Of a DNA stretch of 64,000 nucleotides, positions 52,986 through 61,484 are shown piece after piece (position 1 is the stretch's first letter; each line of letters begins with the position of its first letter). Where the stretch lies: assembly GCA_947625205.1 (NCBI GenBank), contig CANQNN010000001.1:124001-188000 (forward strand), read 5' to 3'. The notes under the pieces were generated by a model that saw nothing but the letters and a program-made list of their open reading frames with translations, was not told the DNA's origin and did no database searches. The translations under genes and the position numbers were made by a program. This DNA is from an uncultured Lachnospiraceae bacterium. GTDB taxonomy: Bacteria; Bacillota; Clostridia; Lachnospirales; Lachnospiraceae.

Positions 52986-54767
52986 ATGAAAAAGATTTTG
53001 GATTTGATATCGGAAGAAATAGAGAAAGCGTTTGCGGCGGCGGGATATGACGCAGAGCTGGGAAGGGTGACGCTGTCCAACCGCCCGGATCTGTGTGAGT
53101 ATCAGTGCAACGGCGCTATGGCGGGCGCCAAGAAGTATCATAAGGCGCCCCTTATGATCGCACAGGAGGTGGCGGCGAAGCTGGGCGGGAGCAGTGTGTT
53201 GTCGGAAGTGTCTGCCGCGGCGCCGGGATTTCTGAATATGAAGGTCAAGGAAGACTTTGCGGCGGCATATCTGCGGGAGATGGCAGAGAACGATAAGTTC
53301 GGTCTGGAGATGCCGGCGGAGCCGAAGCGGATCGTCATCGACTACGGCGGCGCCAATGTGGCTAAGCCCCTTCATGTGGGGCACCTGCGCCCCGCCATCA
53401 TCGGAGAGAGCATAAAGCGGATCTGCCGTTATGCGGGGCATACAGTCATCGGGGACGTACACCTGGGGGACTGGGGCACCCAGATGGGGCTGATCTGCAT
53501 GGAACTGCAAAAACGCAGTCCGGAGCTGGTCTATTTTGATGAAAGCTATACCGGCGCGTATCCGAAGGAGCCTCCTTTTACCGTCTCGGATCTGGGGAGC
53601 ATCTATCCGGCGGCCAGCCAAAGGGCAAAGGAGGATCCGGCCTTCAAGCAGGCGGCGCTGGAGGCCACGGTGAAGATTCAGCAGGGGGTTCCCGGGTATC
53701 TGGCGCTCTGGCGGCATATCATGGATGTGTCCCTGCCCGATCTGAAAAAGAACTACGCCGCGCTGGACGTTTTCTTCGATCTGTGGAAGGGCGAGTCCGA
53801 CGCCAAGCCCCTGATTCCGGAAATGGTGGAAGACATGAAGTGTTCCGGCCTGGCCTACGAGAGCGAGGGCGCGCTGGTGGTGGATGTGAAGGAGGAGACG
53901 GACACCAAGGAGATCCCGCCCTGCATCATTTTAAAGTCCGATGGGGCGGCGCTGTATGCGACCACGGACCTGGCCACGATCAAGGACCGGATGCAGAACT
54001 TCCATGCGGATGCCATGATCTATCTGGCGGACAAGCGGCAGGAGATGCATTTTCTGCAGGTGTTCCGCTGCGCGAGAAAGACCGGATTGGTCAATGAAAA
54101 CACCAAGCTGGTCCATATCCCTTTCGGCACCATGAACGGCAAGGACGGCAAGCCTTTCAAGACGCGGGAGGGCGGCGTGATGCGTCTGGAGTCTCTGATC
54201 GATGAGATCAACGAGGAGATGCTTAAGAAGATTCGGGAGAACGCGGAGACGAAGGGGTATGAGATCGCGGCGGACGAAGCGCGCTCAACCGCCAGGGTCG
54301 TAGGGCTGGCGGCGCTGAAATACGGCGATCTGTCGAATCAGGCGTCCAAAGATTATATTTTCGATATGGACAGGTTTACCTCGTTCGAGGGCGATACCGG
54401 CCCCTATATCCTCTATACGATGGTGCGGATCAAGTCGATCCTGGGTAAGTATGCGGAGCAGGGTGGCGAATTGACCGGTGCGGTCATCCAAAACGCTTCC
54501 AATGATTCCGAGAAGAGTCTGATGCTGGAGCTGGCGAAATTCAACGCAGTCATCGAAGCAGCGTATGAAGAATTGGCGCCGCACAGGATCTGCGCTTACA
54601 TCTATGATATCGCCAACGCGTTTAACCGCTTCTATCATGAGACTAAGATATTGACCGAGACGGACAATGCAAAAAGGACGGGGTGGATCGCCCTTCTGAA
54701 ACTGACAAAGGATGTGCTGGAGGTCTGCATTGAATTGCTCGGTTTTTCGGCGCCGGAGAGGATGTAA
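52986..54767 (+). CDS. argS: Arginyl-tRNA synthetase
   Basis: A 593-residue class Ia synthetase. The HIGH-type motif is HVGHLRPAI (HVGH, residues about 126-129), preceded by YGGANVAKPL. The KMSKS loop is replaced by GKPFKTREGG, common in ArgRS. The N-terminal additional domain (MKKILDLISEEIEKAFAAAGYD) and C-terminal anticodon domain are present. The segment from about 53330 to 54260 uses many more C-ending codons than its flanks, which may mark a recombined segment. Confidence 0.93.
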   Translation: MKKILDLISEEIEKAFAAAGYDAELGRVTLSNRPDLCEYQCNGAMAGAKKYHKAPLMIAQEVAAKLGGSSVLSEVSAAAPGFLNMKVKEDFAAAYLREMAENDKFGLEMPAEPKRIVIDYGGANVAKPLHVGHLRPAIIGESIKRICRYAGHTVIGDVHLGDWGTQMGLICMELQKRSPELVYFDESYTGAYPKEPPFTVSDLGSIYPAASQRAKEDPAFKQAALEATVKIQQGVPGYLALWRHIMDVSLPDLKKNYAALDVFFDLWKGESDAKPLIPEMVEDMKCSGLAYESEGALVVDVKEETDTKEIPPCIILKSDGAALYATTDLATIKDRMQNFHADAMIYLADKRQEMHFLQVFRCARKTGLVNENTKLVHIPFGTMNGKDGKPFKTREGGVMRLESLIDEINEEMLKKIRENAETKGYEIAADEARSTARVVGLAALKYGDLSNQASKDYIFDMDRFTSFEGDTGPYILYTMVRIKSILGKYAEQGGELTGAVIQNASNDSEKSLMLELAKFNAVIEAAYEELAPHRICAYIYDIANAFNRFYHETKILTETDNAKRTGWIALLKLTKDVLEVCIELLGFSAPERM

Positions 54768-54796
54768 AAATTAAACAAAAAAATCAGTTAAAATAC

Positions 54797-54826
54797 TTGA
54801 CAAGCAATTATAAGAAATTGTATACT
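54797..54826 (+). promoter_or_regulatory. Promoter of the tRNA-Val / tRNA-Met pair
   Basis: TTGACA at 54797-54802, an 18-nt spacer, and TATACT at 54821-54826, 36 bp before tRNA-Val. Confidence 0.75.
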
Positions 54827-54862
54827 AGCAAGGCGGGTTGTGTCAGTGACCCGTCTGTATAT

Positions 54863-54935
54863 GGGGTCTTAGCTCAGCTGGGAGAGCATCTGCCTTACAA
54901 GCAGAGGGTCATAGGTTCGAGCCCTATAGGCCCCA
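54863..54935 (+). tRNA. tRNA-Val (TAC anticodon)
   Basis: A 73-nt cloverleaf. Acceptor arms are GGGGTCT and AGGCCCC (one U-G pair) with discriminator A. The anticodon stem is TCTGC/GCAGA with loop CTTACAA (anticodon TAC). The T arm is ATAGG-TTCGAGC-CCTAT. CCA is not encoded. It is 28 bp upstream of tRNA-Met and likely co-transcribed. Confidence 0.95.
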
Positions 54936-54963
54936 TTTTTCTTGACAGGATCATCTGTTTTAT

Positions 54964-55037
54964 GGCGAGATAGCTCAGCTGGCTAGAGCACACGGTTCAT
55001 ACCCGTGGTGTCGAGGGTTCAAGTCCCCCTCTCGCTA
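54964..55037 (+). tRNA. tRNA-Met, elongator type (CAT anticodon)
   Basis: A 74-nt cloverleaf. Acceptor arms are GGCGAGA and TCTCGCT, and the anticodon stem CACGG/CCGTG encloses loop TTCATAC. The three G-C pairs of an initiator anticodon stem are absent, so it is read as elongator Met; tRNA-Ile2 with lysidine is a less likely alternative. The T stem GAGGG/CCCCC has one A-C mismatch. A terminator follows. Confidence 0.9.
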
Positions 55038-55051
55038 CTGTTGTAAAAGAT

Positions 55052-55096
55052 GGCTGAAAGTCTGTGTTGGGCAGATTTCAGCTGTTTTCTTTTTCA
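55052..55096 (+). terminator. Terminator of the tRNA pair
   Basis: GGCTGAAAGTCTG and CAGATTTCAGCT pair with one bulged G around a 7-nt loop, followed by GTTTTCTTTTT. Confidence 0.8.
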
Positions 55097-55156
55097 CTAT
55101 ATTCTATATTTATATGCGGATTCTGCCAATAAAATTTTCTGAAAGGAATGGAAGGT

Positions 55157-55354
55157 ATGAGCGACATAGATGATGTGATCAGCCTGTTGGACGATCTGGC
55201 AGCGGGCGGCGTGAGCCGGATGAAGATCGAAACGTCCGGACAGATGCGCCAGGGAGAGGTGAAGAAGGCGTACCATCACGGCCGCTGTGACGTGGGGAGT
55301 CCTTTTGCGACAGGAAAGCTGTTTGATCTTGAGGAGCAGGGGTGCGATGCATAG
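55157..55354 (+). CDS. Small protein upstream of DNA glycosylase, unknown
   Basis: A 65-residue acidic protein (MSDIDDVISLLDDLAAGGVSRMKIE, VKKAYHHGRCDVGSPFATGKLFDLEE) with no signal or membrane segment. GAAAGGA lies 10 bases upstream. It overlaps the Ogg gene by 8 bp, so translation is coupled. It may be a partner or stability factor; not recognised. Confidence 0.65.
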   Translation: MSDIDDVISLLDDLAAGGVSRMKIETSGQMRQGEVKKAYHHGRCDVGSPFATGKLFDLEEQGCDA

Positions 55355-56180
55355 AGTCAGACTGTCCGTTGCGGATCTGTCCATACCACAGATCAGCGGG
55401 TCGGGGCAGTGCTTCCGGCTGAACCGGATAGCGGGGGACCGGTATGCGCTTGTTGCGTTCGGACGGTATCTGGAGCTGGAGCAGCATGGAGATGAAACTG
55501 ACTTTTTTTGCACACAGGAGGAATATGAGACGGTCTGGCGGCAGTATTTCGACCTGGAAAATGATTATGCGTGTTACCGAAGCGCGGTGGAGGAGCGGGA
55601 CATTTATCTTGCCCATGCCGTTTCTTTCGGCAGCGGTATCAGAATATTGCGGCAGGATGTGTGGGAGACCCTGATATCTTTTATTATATCCCAGCAAAAC
55701 AATATTAAGAGGATCAAAAAGTGTATTGAGACGCTTTGTGAACGCTACGGAGAGAAACGTCCGGTCGCGGCGGACAGGTGCGGTGGATTTTATTATACGT
55801 TCCCGGATGCAGCGGCGTTGGCCGGGACGTCGGAAGCCGAACTGCGGGCGTGCGGACTGGGTTACCGGAGCAGATATATCGTCGAAACGGCGAAAAGCGT
55901 GTGCAGTAACAAAGTGGATCTGGAGGCGGTTAAGAAGATGGATCTCCGGGCGGCAAAGTATGAGCTTATGAAGCTGTGCGGCGTCGGGGAGAAGGTGGCT
56001 GACTGTATCTGCCTGTTCGGGCTGCATCACATGGACGCTTTTCCGGTGGATACCCATATCAGAAAAGTTATGGACGAACATTACCCTGCGGGGTTCCCAT
56101 ATGAGCGGTACAGCGGCTGTGCCGGAGTCATGCAGCAGTACATCTTTTATTATGATTTGTGCGGACAGACAAAGATGTGA
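55347..56180 (+). CDS. 8-oxoguanine DNA glycosylase, HhH-GPD family (Ogg)
   Basis: A 277-residue base-excision repair enzyme. The N-terminal OGG-type domain (SGQCFRLNRI) is followed by helix-hairpin-helix LMKLCGVGEKVADCICLFGLHHMDAFPVDTHIRK. In that segment the Lys in GVGEKVADC and the Asp in FPVDTHI are the catalytic pair of bifunctional glycosylases. It removes oxidised purines and cleaves the strand. The start ATG is preceded by GAGGAGCAGGGG; the earlier frame beginning at 55287 has none. Confidence 0.85.
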   Translation: MHRVRLSVADLSIPQISGSGQCFRLNRIAGDRYALVAFGRYLELEQHGDETDFFCTQEEYETVWRQYFDLENDYACYRSAVEERDIYLAHAVSFGSGIRILRQDVWETLISFIISQQNNIKRIKKCIETLCERYGEKRPVAADRCGGFYYTFPDAAALAGTSEAELRACGLGYRSRYIVETAKSVCSNKVDLEAVKKMDLRAAKYELMKLCGVGEKVADCICLFGLHHMDAFPVDTHIRKVMDEHYPAGFPYERYSGCAGVMQQYIFYYDLCGQTKM

Positions 56181-56192
56181 GACGATACGGGC

Positions 56193-56219
56193 TCCGGGGC
56201 GCTGTTCATGCGTCCCGGA
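56193..56219. terminator. Hairpin between convergent Ogg and ECF genes
   Basis: TCCGGGGCGC and GCGTCCCGGA pair (10 bp, one G-U) around TGTTCAT. There is no clear T-tract on either side, so termination strength is doubtful. Confidence 0.4.
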
Positions 56220-56238
56220 AATAAGAAAGAAAGTATTT

Positions 56239-56748
56239 TTATTGTGCATCTGTTGTGCGCCGATATGCTTTCTTTAGCCCGGCGGGATAGCACAGAATGA
56301 CGCCTGCTGCGGCTCCGATCACGGTCTGAAGGATCTGGTAAGGGAGTTTTAGTATGGCATATTCCGGTGTGCTGTAGACAAATGCGCGTCCGAGGCTGTA
56401 ACCCACGATCATGATGAGCGCGCCGACAGACACGCCGATGACTGCGCCGGTCTGCTCTTTTCGCGCGGGGAATCTGCGGACAAACAGCGATATTACGACC
56501 GCCTGAAGCCCGTGTGTGGCAAGAGAGACGAACATGGGCGCGGGATAGAAAAAGAAGTCGCCCAGAAACGAGCCGATACCGCCTGCGACAAAGGCGCAGA
56601 CCGGATTCATCAGTATGGCGGCTGTGCAGATGACGACGTCGTTCAGGTAAAAATGTCCGCCGGGCACCGGTATTCCGAAGGAGCTAAGAGCAATGTTCAA
56701 GGCCAGAAACATGGCGGTGAATGTGATTTCTTTGACAGTGATTTTCAT
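56239..56748 (-). CDS. ECF transporter S component
   Basis: A 169-residue membrane protein with five to six spans (ITFTAMFLALNIALSSFGIPVPGGHFYLNDVVICTAAILMNPVCAFVAGG, LPYQILQTVIGAAAGVILCYPAG). It is the vitamin- or cofactor-binding subunit of an ECF importer and lacks sequence similarity to the earlier ECF S component beyond the family pattern. The start MKITVKE at 56748 follows AAGGAG; the frame extends upstream to 56826 without a ribosome site. Substrate unknown. Confidence 0.85.
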   Translation of the reverse strand: MKITVKEITFTAMFLALNIALSSFGIPVPGGHFYLNDVVICTAAILMNPVCAFVAGGIGSFLGDFFFYPAPMFVSLATHGLQAVVISLFVRRFPARKEQTGAVIGVSVGALIMIVGYSLGRAFVYSTPEYAILKLPYQILQTVIGAAAGVILCYPAGLKKAYRRTTDAQ

Positions 56749-56954
56749 ATTTTCGTGATCTCCTTTGCATGATAGTTTGTGCAGATGTACGCGCTTAAAT
56801 CTGTATGCAGATAACGATAACAGCAAACTGGATTGATTTAAATAGCCAGTTTAAATAAAAATAATAATACCACAAAAAAGTAATACCCAAACCAGGAAGA
56901 TGTATTGGTGAATACGATATACGGTAAAACGTTTATAAATTATGAAAAAATCTA

Positions 56955-57003
56955 TTGCAACGGCCTCCCGGATATGCTATCATAACGATACATATCTGGG
57001 AGG
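56955..57003 (+). promoter_or_regulatory. Promoter of the Rpn gene overlapped by a 13-bp dyad
   Basis: TTGCAA (56955-56960), a 17-nt spacer, and TATCAT (56978-56983). Inverted repeat arms CCTCCCGGATATG (56964-56976) and CATATCTGGGAGG (56991-57003) flank the -10 box, with a 14-bp gap. The layout fits an autoregulator or operator. The rest of the 340-bp gap is AT-rich and empty. Confidence 0.55.
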
Positions 57004-57088
57004 TCTTACATTCTGACAGCATATCTGTGCACACGTCGTTTCAGCAGAAATCCCTTATATGAACACAGACAGATAAGGGAGGAAGGAA

Positions 57089-58135
57089 ATGGGTAACAAA
57101 GATGATTACCAGTATGATTACCTGGACGACAATGAAAGATTTGCGGACCAGATCAACGGTGCACTGTTTGAAGGTGTGCAGGTCGTAAAGGCGGAGGAGT
57201 TAGAGCCGGTGGACGCACAGGATGTATATCTCGGCAGGGAAGCGGGTCAGAGGAAAAACTATAAGACGATCTCGGATAAGGTGCGGATGTGGCGCGGCGG
57301 GCTGCTGCACATCCTGTCCTTGCAGAACCAGACATACGCTGATTACAGAATGGTGCTGCGGAACATGCTTTCGGAGAGCATCGGGTATCATAAACAGTGG
57401 AAGCAGAAGAAGGCGGCGCATGAGAAGGCAGGGGACCTGGAGCCGGGGACGGATGCCTTTTTCTCCGGGATGGAGAAGGATGAGAAGTTCATCCCGATCA
57501 TCACGCTGGTGGTATACTGCGGGACGGAGCACGGCTGGGACGGGGCGAGAAGTCTCCATGACCTACTTGCGGTTGATGACAGGCTGAAGCGGTACGTCAG
57601 CAATTATACGTTGAACCTGTATGACTGCCACGCGCACGATACGTTTACGGAGTACCATACCGGACTGCGGCAGCTGTATGAGGTAGTGCGGTACGGGAGA
57701 GATAAGGAGAAGCTGAGGAAATTGATAGAGGACAATGCCGAGGCGTACAGCAGTATTGACAGGGATACGAGGGAAATGATCGAGGTGATGGCGAACGTGA
57801 AGATACCGGAGACATACGGGCATACGATGGAAGAAGACGGCAGAAAGGAGAGGCGATACAATATGTGCAAGGCGTTTGAGGATTATCGGCTGGAAGGCGT
57901 GGAGGAAGGTCTAGAGAAAGGAAAAGCAGAAGGAAGACTGGAAGGCAGAACCGTTCATCTGATCGAGCTGATCTGTAAGAAGCTTCAGAAGAATAAGGAG
58001 GCAGAGCTGATCGCGGAGGAACTGGAAGAAGAGCTTCCGCTGGTCGAGCGGGTCATCGAGGCGCAAAAAAGCGTTGGAAGCTATGATATAGAGCAGATAT
58101 TCAGGGCGCTTTCACTCTCTCAGGCTCCGGCATAA
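57089..58135 (+). CDS. Rpn-family recombination-promoting nuclease (PD-(D/E)XK), transposase-like
   Basis: A 348-residue protein. The N-terminal part (NERFADQINGALFEGVQVVKAEELEPVD) and the middle (ILSLQNQTYADYRMVLRNMLSE, KFIPIITLVVYCGTEHGWDGARSLHDLL) follow the Rpn/PDDEXK pattern. The C-terminus is a coiled coil (EEGLEKGKAEGRLEGR) usual in the family. The family is thought to nick DNA and promote recombination, and many genomes carry several diverging copies. No terminal repeats mark it as an autonomous element. AGGGAGGAAGG precedes the ATG. Confidence 0.8.
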   Translation: MGNKDDYQYDYLDDNERFADQINGALFEGVQVVKAEELEPVDAQDVYLGREAGQRKNYKTISDKVRMWRGGLLHILSLQNQTYADYRMVLRNMLSESIGYHKQWKQKKAAHEKAGDLEPGTDAFFSGMEKDEKFIPIITLVVYCGTEHGWDGARSLHDLLAVDDRLKRYVSNYTLNLYDCHAHDTFTEYHTGLRQLYEVVRYGRDKEKLRKLIEDNAEAYSSIDRDTREMIEVMANVKIPETYGHTMEEDGRKERRYNMCKAFEDYRLEGVEEGLEKGKAEGRLEGRTVHLIELICKKLQKNKEAELIAEELEEELPLVERVIEAQKSVGSYDIEQIFRALSLSQAPA

Positions 58136-58162
58136 TGTATGTCATAAACTGCATAATAACGC

Positions 58163-58191
58163 TTGTCAATTCATGGAAAATATCATATAAT
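58163..58191 (+). promoter_or_regulatory. Strong promoter for the RNA upstream of the hyd genes
   Basis: TTGTCA at 58163-58168, a 17-nt spacer, and TATAAT at 58186-58191. Confidence 0.75.
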
Positions 58192-58197
58192 AAAGAT

Positions 58198-58367
58198 ACC
58201 TTAACCGTGAGAAAACATCTTACGGTCGAGCTGACAAAAATATCATATCTCTGTTGATGCTGACATCGAAACTCAAATTGAGATGAAAGACAGTAGGGCT
58301 GTAAGAATGATTCATAATGTTTTAAGATCGATTCTATGAGCGCAGACTGTCGGGTCTGCGCTTTTTT
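58198..58367 (+). ncRNA. Candidate terminated RNA (small RNA or attenuated leader), about 170 nt
   Basis: The unit runs from the predicted start to a terminator (AGCGCAGAC 58339-58347 and GTCTGCGCT 58354-58362, loop TGTCGG, then TTTTTT). Internal helices are visible: AACCGT with ACGGT, CTCA with TGAG inside CAT/ATG, ACAG with CTGT, and a possible end-closing CTTAA with TTAAG. No protein start with a ribosome site occurs inside. Its position just before the hydrogenase-maturation genes allows either a stand-alone RNA or a leader whose terminator controls TM1266-hydEGF. No known family was recognised. Confidence 0.5.
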
Positions 58368-58461
58368 CATCGTAAGGGCGCATCCTGTTTCAACGTATTT
58401 TTGGAGACAGGGCAGCTTATGGAACAGGGATATACCAAATGTACAAAGAGGAGGGATGTGC

Positions 58462-58725
58462 ATGGAAACAGGTTCAAGAGTCGCTCTGATCGGCATTATC
58501 GTGGAGAGTGAGAAAGCGGTGGCACAGTTGAATGAGCTGCTGCATGCTTATGGCAACTATATCATAGGCAGAATGGGGATCCCATACCGCAGGCGGGAGA
58601 TCAATATCATCAGCGTGGCGATCGATGCGCCGGAGGATGTCATCAACGCCCTATCCGGCAAAATCGGCAGACTGGAGGGCATCAGCGCCAAGACGATCTA
58701 TTCCAATGTGGCGGGAAACGTGTGA
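58462..58725 (+). CDS. TM1266-family putative regulator of the iron-only hydrogenase system
   Basis: An 87-residue ferredoxin-fold (ACT/NikR-C-like) protein: SRVALIGIIVESEKAVAQLNELLHAYGNYIIGRMGIPYRRREINIISVAIDAPEDVINALSGKIGRLEGISAKTIYSN. The family is found with the Hyd maturases and is assumed to be regulatory. The start MET at 58462 follows GAGGAGGG; an earlier in-frame ATG at 58456 is too close. hydE follows after 95 bp. Confidence 0.85.
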   Translation: METGSRVALIGIIVESEKAVAQLNELLHAYGNYIIGRMGIPYRRREINIISVAIDAPEDVINALSGKIGRLEGISAKTIYSNVAGNV

Positions 58726-58820
58726 AAGATCACACGGAAAGGGTTGCCCACTCAGATATTTGTGCCGGGAGCGTTCTGATAGCGGACGCGGTATCTGTGT
58801 GCAGAAAGTGAGGTAAGTGC

Positions 58821-59915
58821 ATGGAGAACACATTGCTGATGCAAGCAGAAGCGGTGCGGGAAACGGTTGACAGGGTTGCCGCAAAGCAGGATATCACACG
58901 GGATGAACTGGCGTTTCTTCTGTCTGCCGCTGCAGATACGGCAGGGTATCTCAGGCAGCAGGCGAGACAGAGGGCCGAAAGCATTTACGGGAAAAAGATA
59001 TACATACGCGGTCTGATCGAGTTCACCAACTACTGTAAGAATGACTGCTATTACTGCGGCATCCGACGGAGCAACAAACAGGCGGACCGCTACCGTCTAA
59101 GTAAAGAAGATATATTGGAATGCTGTAAGACCGGGTATGAACTGGGATTCCGCACTTTTGTCCTGCAGGGCGGTGAGGACGGTTATTATACCGATAAGAT
59201 CGTCTGTGATCTGGTGTCGTCCATCAAGCGCGCGCACCCTGACTGCGCCGTCACGCTTTCCATAGGGGAAAAGGCAAAGGAAAGCTACCGCAGATACTAC
59301 GAGGCGGGTGCGGACAGATATTTGCTCAGACATGAGACGGCGGACGAAGCACATTACCGGTATTTGCATCCGCCGCAGCTGTCGCTGTCAAACAGGATGC
59401 GCTGTCTGTATGACTTAAAGGAGATCGGTTATCAGGTGGGATGCGGCTTCATGGTCGGGTCGCCGGGACAGACCGTTGACACGCTGTATGAGGATCTGCG
59501 CTTTATCAAGGAACTGGAGCCGCATATGGTGGGGATCGGACCGTTTATTCCCCAGCACGATACGCCCTTTGCGGACAGAAATGCCGGAACTGCCGATGCG
59601 ACGTTTCAGCTGCTTGCCATTATCAGACTGATCCATCCCCTTGTGCTTCTGCCTTCTACCACAGCGCTGGGAACGATCCATCCAAGGGGCAGGGAAGAGG
59701 GTATTCTGTCGGGCGCCAATGTGGTGATGCCGAATCTGTCTCCCGTGGGAGTCCGCAAAAAATACGCGCTGTACGATAACAAGATCTGCACCGGCGATGA
59801 GGCGGCAGAATGCCGCTCCTGTCTGCAGAATCGGATGAAAAGTATCGGCTATGAAGTGGTGACTGACCGGGGCGACAGCAGAGTCTTGACAGGAGCGGGT
59901 CATAGCGTAGAATGA
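58821..59915 (+). CDS. hydE: [FeFe]-hydrogenase H-cluster maturase HydE
   Basis: A 364-residue radical-SAM protein that works with HydG and HydF to build the diiron subcluster. The SAM-cluster motif is CKNDCYYC (C72, C76, C79). VLQGGEDGYYT, FMVGSPGQTVDTLYEDLRFIKELEPHMVGIGPFIPQHDTPF and a late CRSC segment follow. It is in one operon with TM1266, hydG and hydF. No hydrogenase catalytic gene is in the window. Confidence 0.93.
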   Translation: MENTLLMQAEAVRETVDRVAAKQDITRDELAFLLSAAADTAGYLRQQARQRAESIYGKKIYIRGLIEFTNYCKNDCYYCGIRRSNKQADRYRLSKEDILECCKTGYELGFRTFVLQGGEDGYYTDKIVCDLVSSIKRAHPDCAVTLSIGEKAKESYRRYYEAGADRYLLRHETADEAHYRYLHPPQLSLSNRMRCLYDLKEIGYQVGCGFMVGSPGQTVDTLYEDLRFIKELEPHMVGIGPFIPQHDTPFADRNAGTADATFQLLAIIRLIHPLVLLPSTTALGTIHPRGREEGILSGANVVMPNLSPVGVRKKYALYDNKICTGDEAAECRSCLQNRMKSIGYEVVTDRGDSRVLTGAGHSVE

Positions 59916-60022
59916 AAGCCTCCGCAAAGCGCCGGAACAGCGGCGGGGTGAGTCGGGGATATATTATAGTGCGGCAGTAGACATTATATAATAAGGATAA
60001 AAAAGAAAGAGAGGAACAGGCT

Positions 60023-61441
60023 ATGTATGATGTAAGATCCATGAAGGCGGAAGAATTTATTGACGATCAGGAGATCCTGGATACGCTTGCTTACGCGGAC
60101 GCCAATAAGGATAATGTGGAAGTGATCGACCGGATCATTGAGAAAGCAAAGGAGCGGAAGGGGTTAAGCCATCGTGAAGCATCCGTGCTGCTGGCATGCG
60201 AGATGCCGGACAAGATCGAAGAGATCTACGCGCTGGCGCAGCAGATCAAGAAGGATTATTACGGCAACCGCATCGTCATGTTTGCACCGTTGTATCTGTC
60301 CAATTACTGTGTCAACGGGTGTCTGTACTGTCCGTATCATCTGAAGAATAAGCACATTGCAAGAAAGAAACTGACGCAGGAGGAGATCGTCAAAGAAGTG
60401 ACGGCGCTTCAGGATATGGGACACAAGCGTCTGGCTATCGAGGCGGGCGAAGACCCGGTCAATAATCCGATCGAGTACATACTGGAGTGCATCAGTACGA
60501 TTTACAGCATCAAACATAAGAACGGCGCGATTCGCCGCGTCAACGTGAATATCGCCGCGACTACGGTGGAAAATTACAGGAAGCTCAAGGATGCGGGGAT
60601 CGGCACATACATTCTTTTCCAGGAGACTTACCATAAGAAGAGTTATGAGAGACTGCATCCCACGGGACCGAAGCATGATTACGCCTATCATACGGAGGCG
60701 ATGGACCGGGCGATGGAAGGCGGTATCGACGATGTGGGACTGGGTGTTTTGTTCGGACTGGAGATGTACCGCTATGAGTTTGCAGGGCTGCTGATGCACG
60801 CGGAACATCTGGAAGCAGTGCACGGCGTAGGTCCTCACACCATCAGCGTACCCAGAGTAAAGAGGGCGGATGACATCGATCCCGATGAGTTTGATAACGG
60901 CATCTCGGATGATATCTTTGCGAAGCTGTGCGCGCTGATACGTATTTCCGTACCCTATACGGGCATGATCATCTCTACGAGAGAGAGTCAGGCCGTCCGG
61001 GAAAAAGTGCTGCCGTTAGGTGTATCCCAGATCAGCGGTGCCTCCAGGACCAGCGTGGGCGGTTACGCCGAGGAGGAGCCGGAGGATGAAAACTCCGCGC
61101 AGTTTGACGTCAGCGACAGGCGTTCTTTGGACGAGGTCGTCAACTGGCTGATAAAGCTCGGATATATCCCCAGCTTCTGCACCGCATGTTACAGGGAAGG
61201 CAGGACAGGCGACCGCTTTATGTCGCTGTGTAAGAACATGCAGATCCTGAACTGCTGTCATCCTAACGCGCTCATGACGCTTAAGGAATATCTGGAGGAT
61301 TATGCGAGTGAGGAGACCTATAAGATCGGCATGGAACTGATCGACAGGGAATTGGAGAATATCCCGAATCCCAAGGTAAAACAGATCGCATACGAGCATA
61401 TTCATGACATTGCGGAGGGCAAGAGGGATTTTAGATTCTGA
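60023..61441 (+). CDS. hydG: [FeFe]-hydrogenase H-cluster maturase HydG
   Basis: A 472-residue radical-SAM tyrosine lyase that produces CO and cyanide ligands for the H-cluster. The SAM-cluster motif is CVNGCLYC (C96, C100, C103). The C-terminal auxiliary-cluster region has CTACYREGRTGDRFM and CHPNALMTLKEYL. GAGAGAGGAAC precedes ATG. It is 107 bp after hydE and 43 bp before hydF. Confidence 0.95.
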   Translation: MYDVRSMKAEEFIDDQEILDTLAYADANKDNVEVIDRIIEKAKERKGLSHREASVLLACEMPDKIEEIYALAQQIKKDYYGNRIVMFAPLYLSNYCVNGCLYCPYHLKNKHIARKKLTQEEIVKEVTALQDMGHKRLAIEAGEDPVNNPIEYILECISTIYSIKHKNGAIRRVNVNIAATTVENYRKLKDAGIGTYILFQETYHKKSYERLHPTGPKHDYAYHTEAMDRAMEGGIDDVGLGVLFGLEMYRYEFAGLLMHAEHLEAVHGVGPHTISVPRVKRADDIDPDEFDNGISDDIFAKLCALIRISVPYTGMIISTRESQAVREKVLPLGVSQISGASRTSVGGYAEEEPEDENSAQFDVSDRRSLDEVVNWLIKLGYIPSFCTACYREGRTGDRFMSLCKNMQILNCCHPNALMTLKEYLEDYASEETYKIGMELIDRELENIPNPKVKQIAYEHIHDIAEGKRDFRF

Positions 61442-61484
61442 TACAGTCTGATATAGTATGGTACAGTACAGGAAGGAGTATGCT

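Noticed and set aside
57089-58135. Rpn gene as part of a complete insertion sequence
   Set aside because: No terminal inverted repeats bounding the gene or target-site duplications are visible; the dyad upstream is promoter-centred and has no partner downstream.
58198-58367. 6S RNA
   Set aside because: Size is close, but only a short end-closing helix is possible and no long rod with a central bubble can be drawn.
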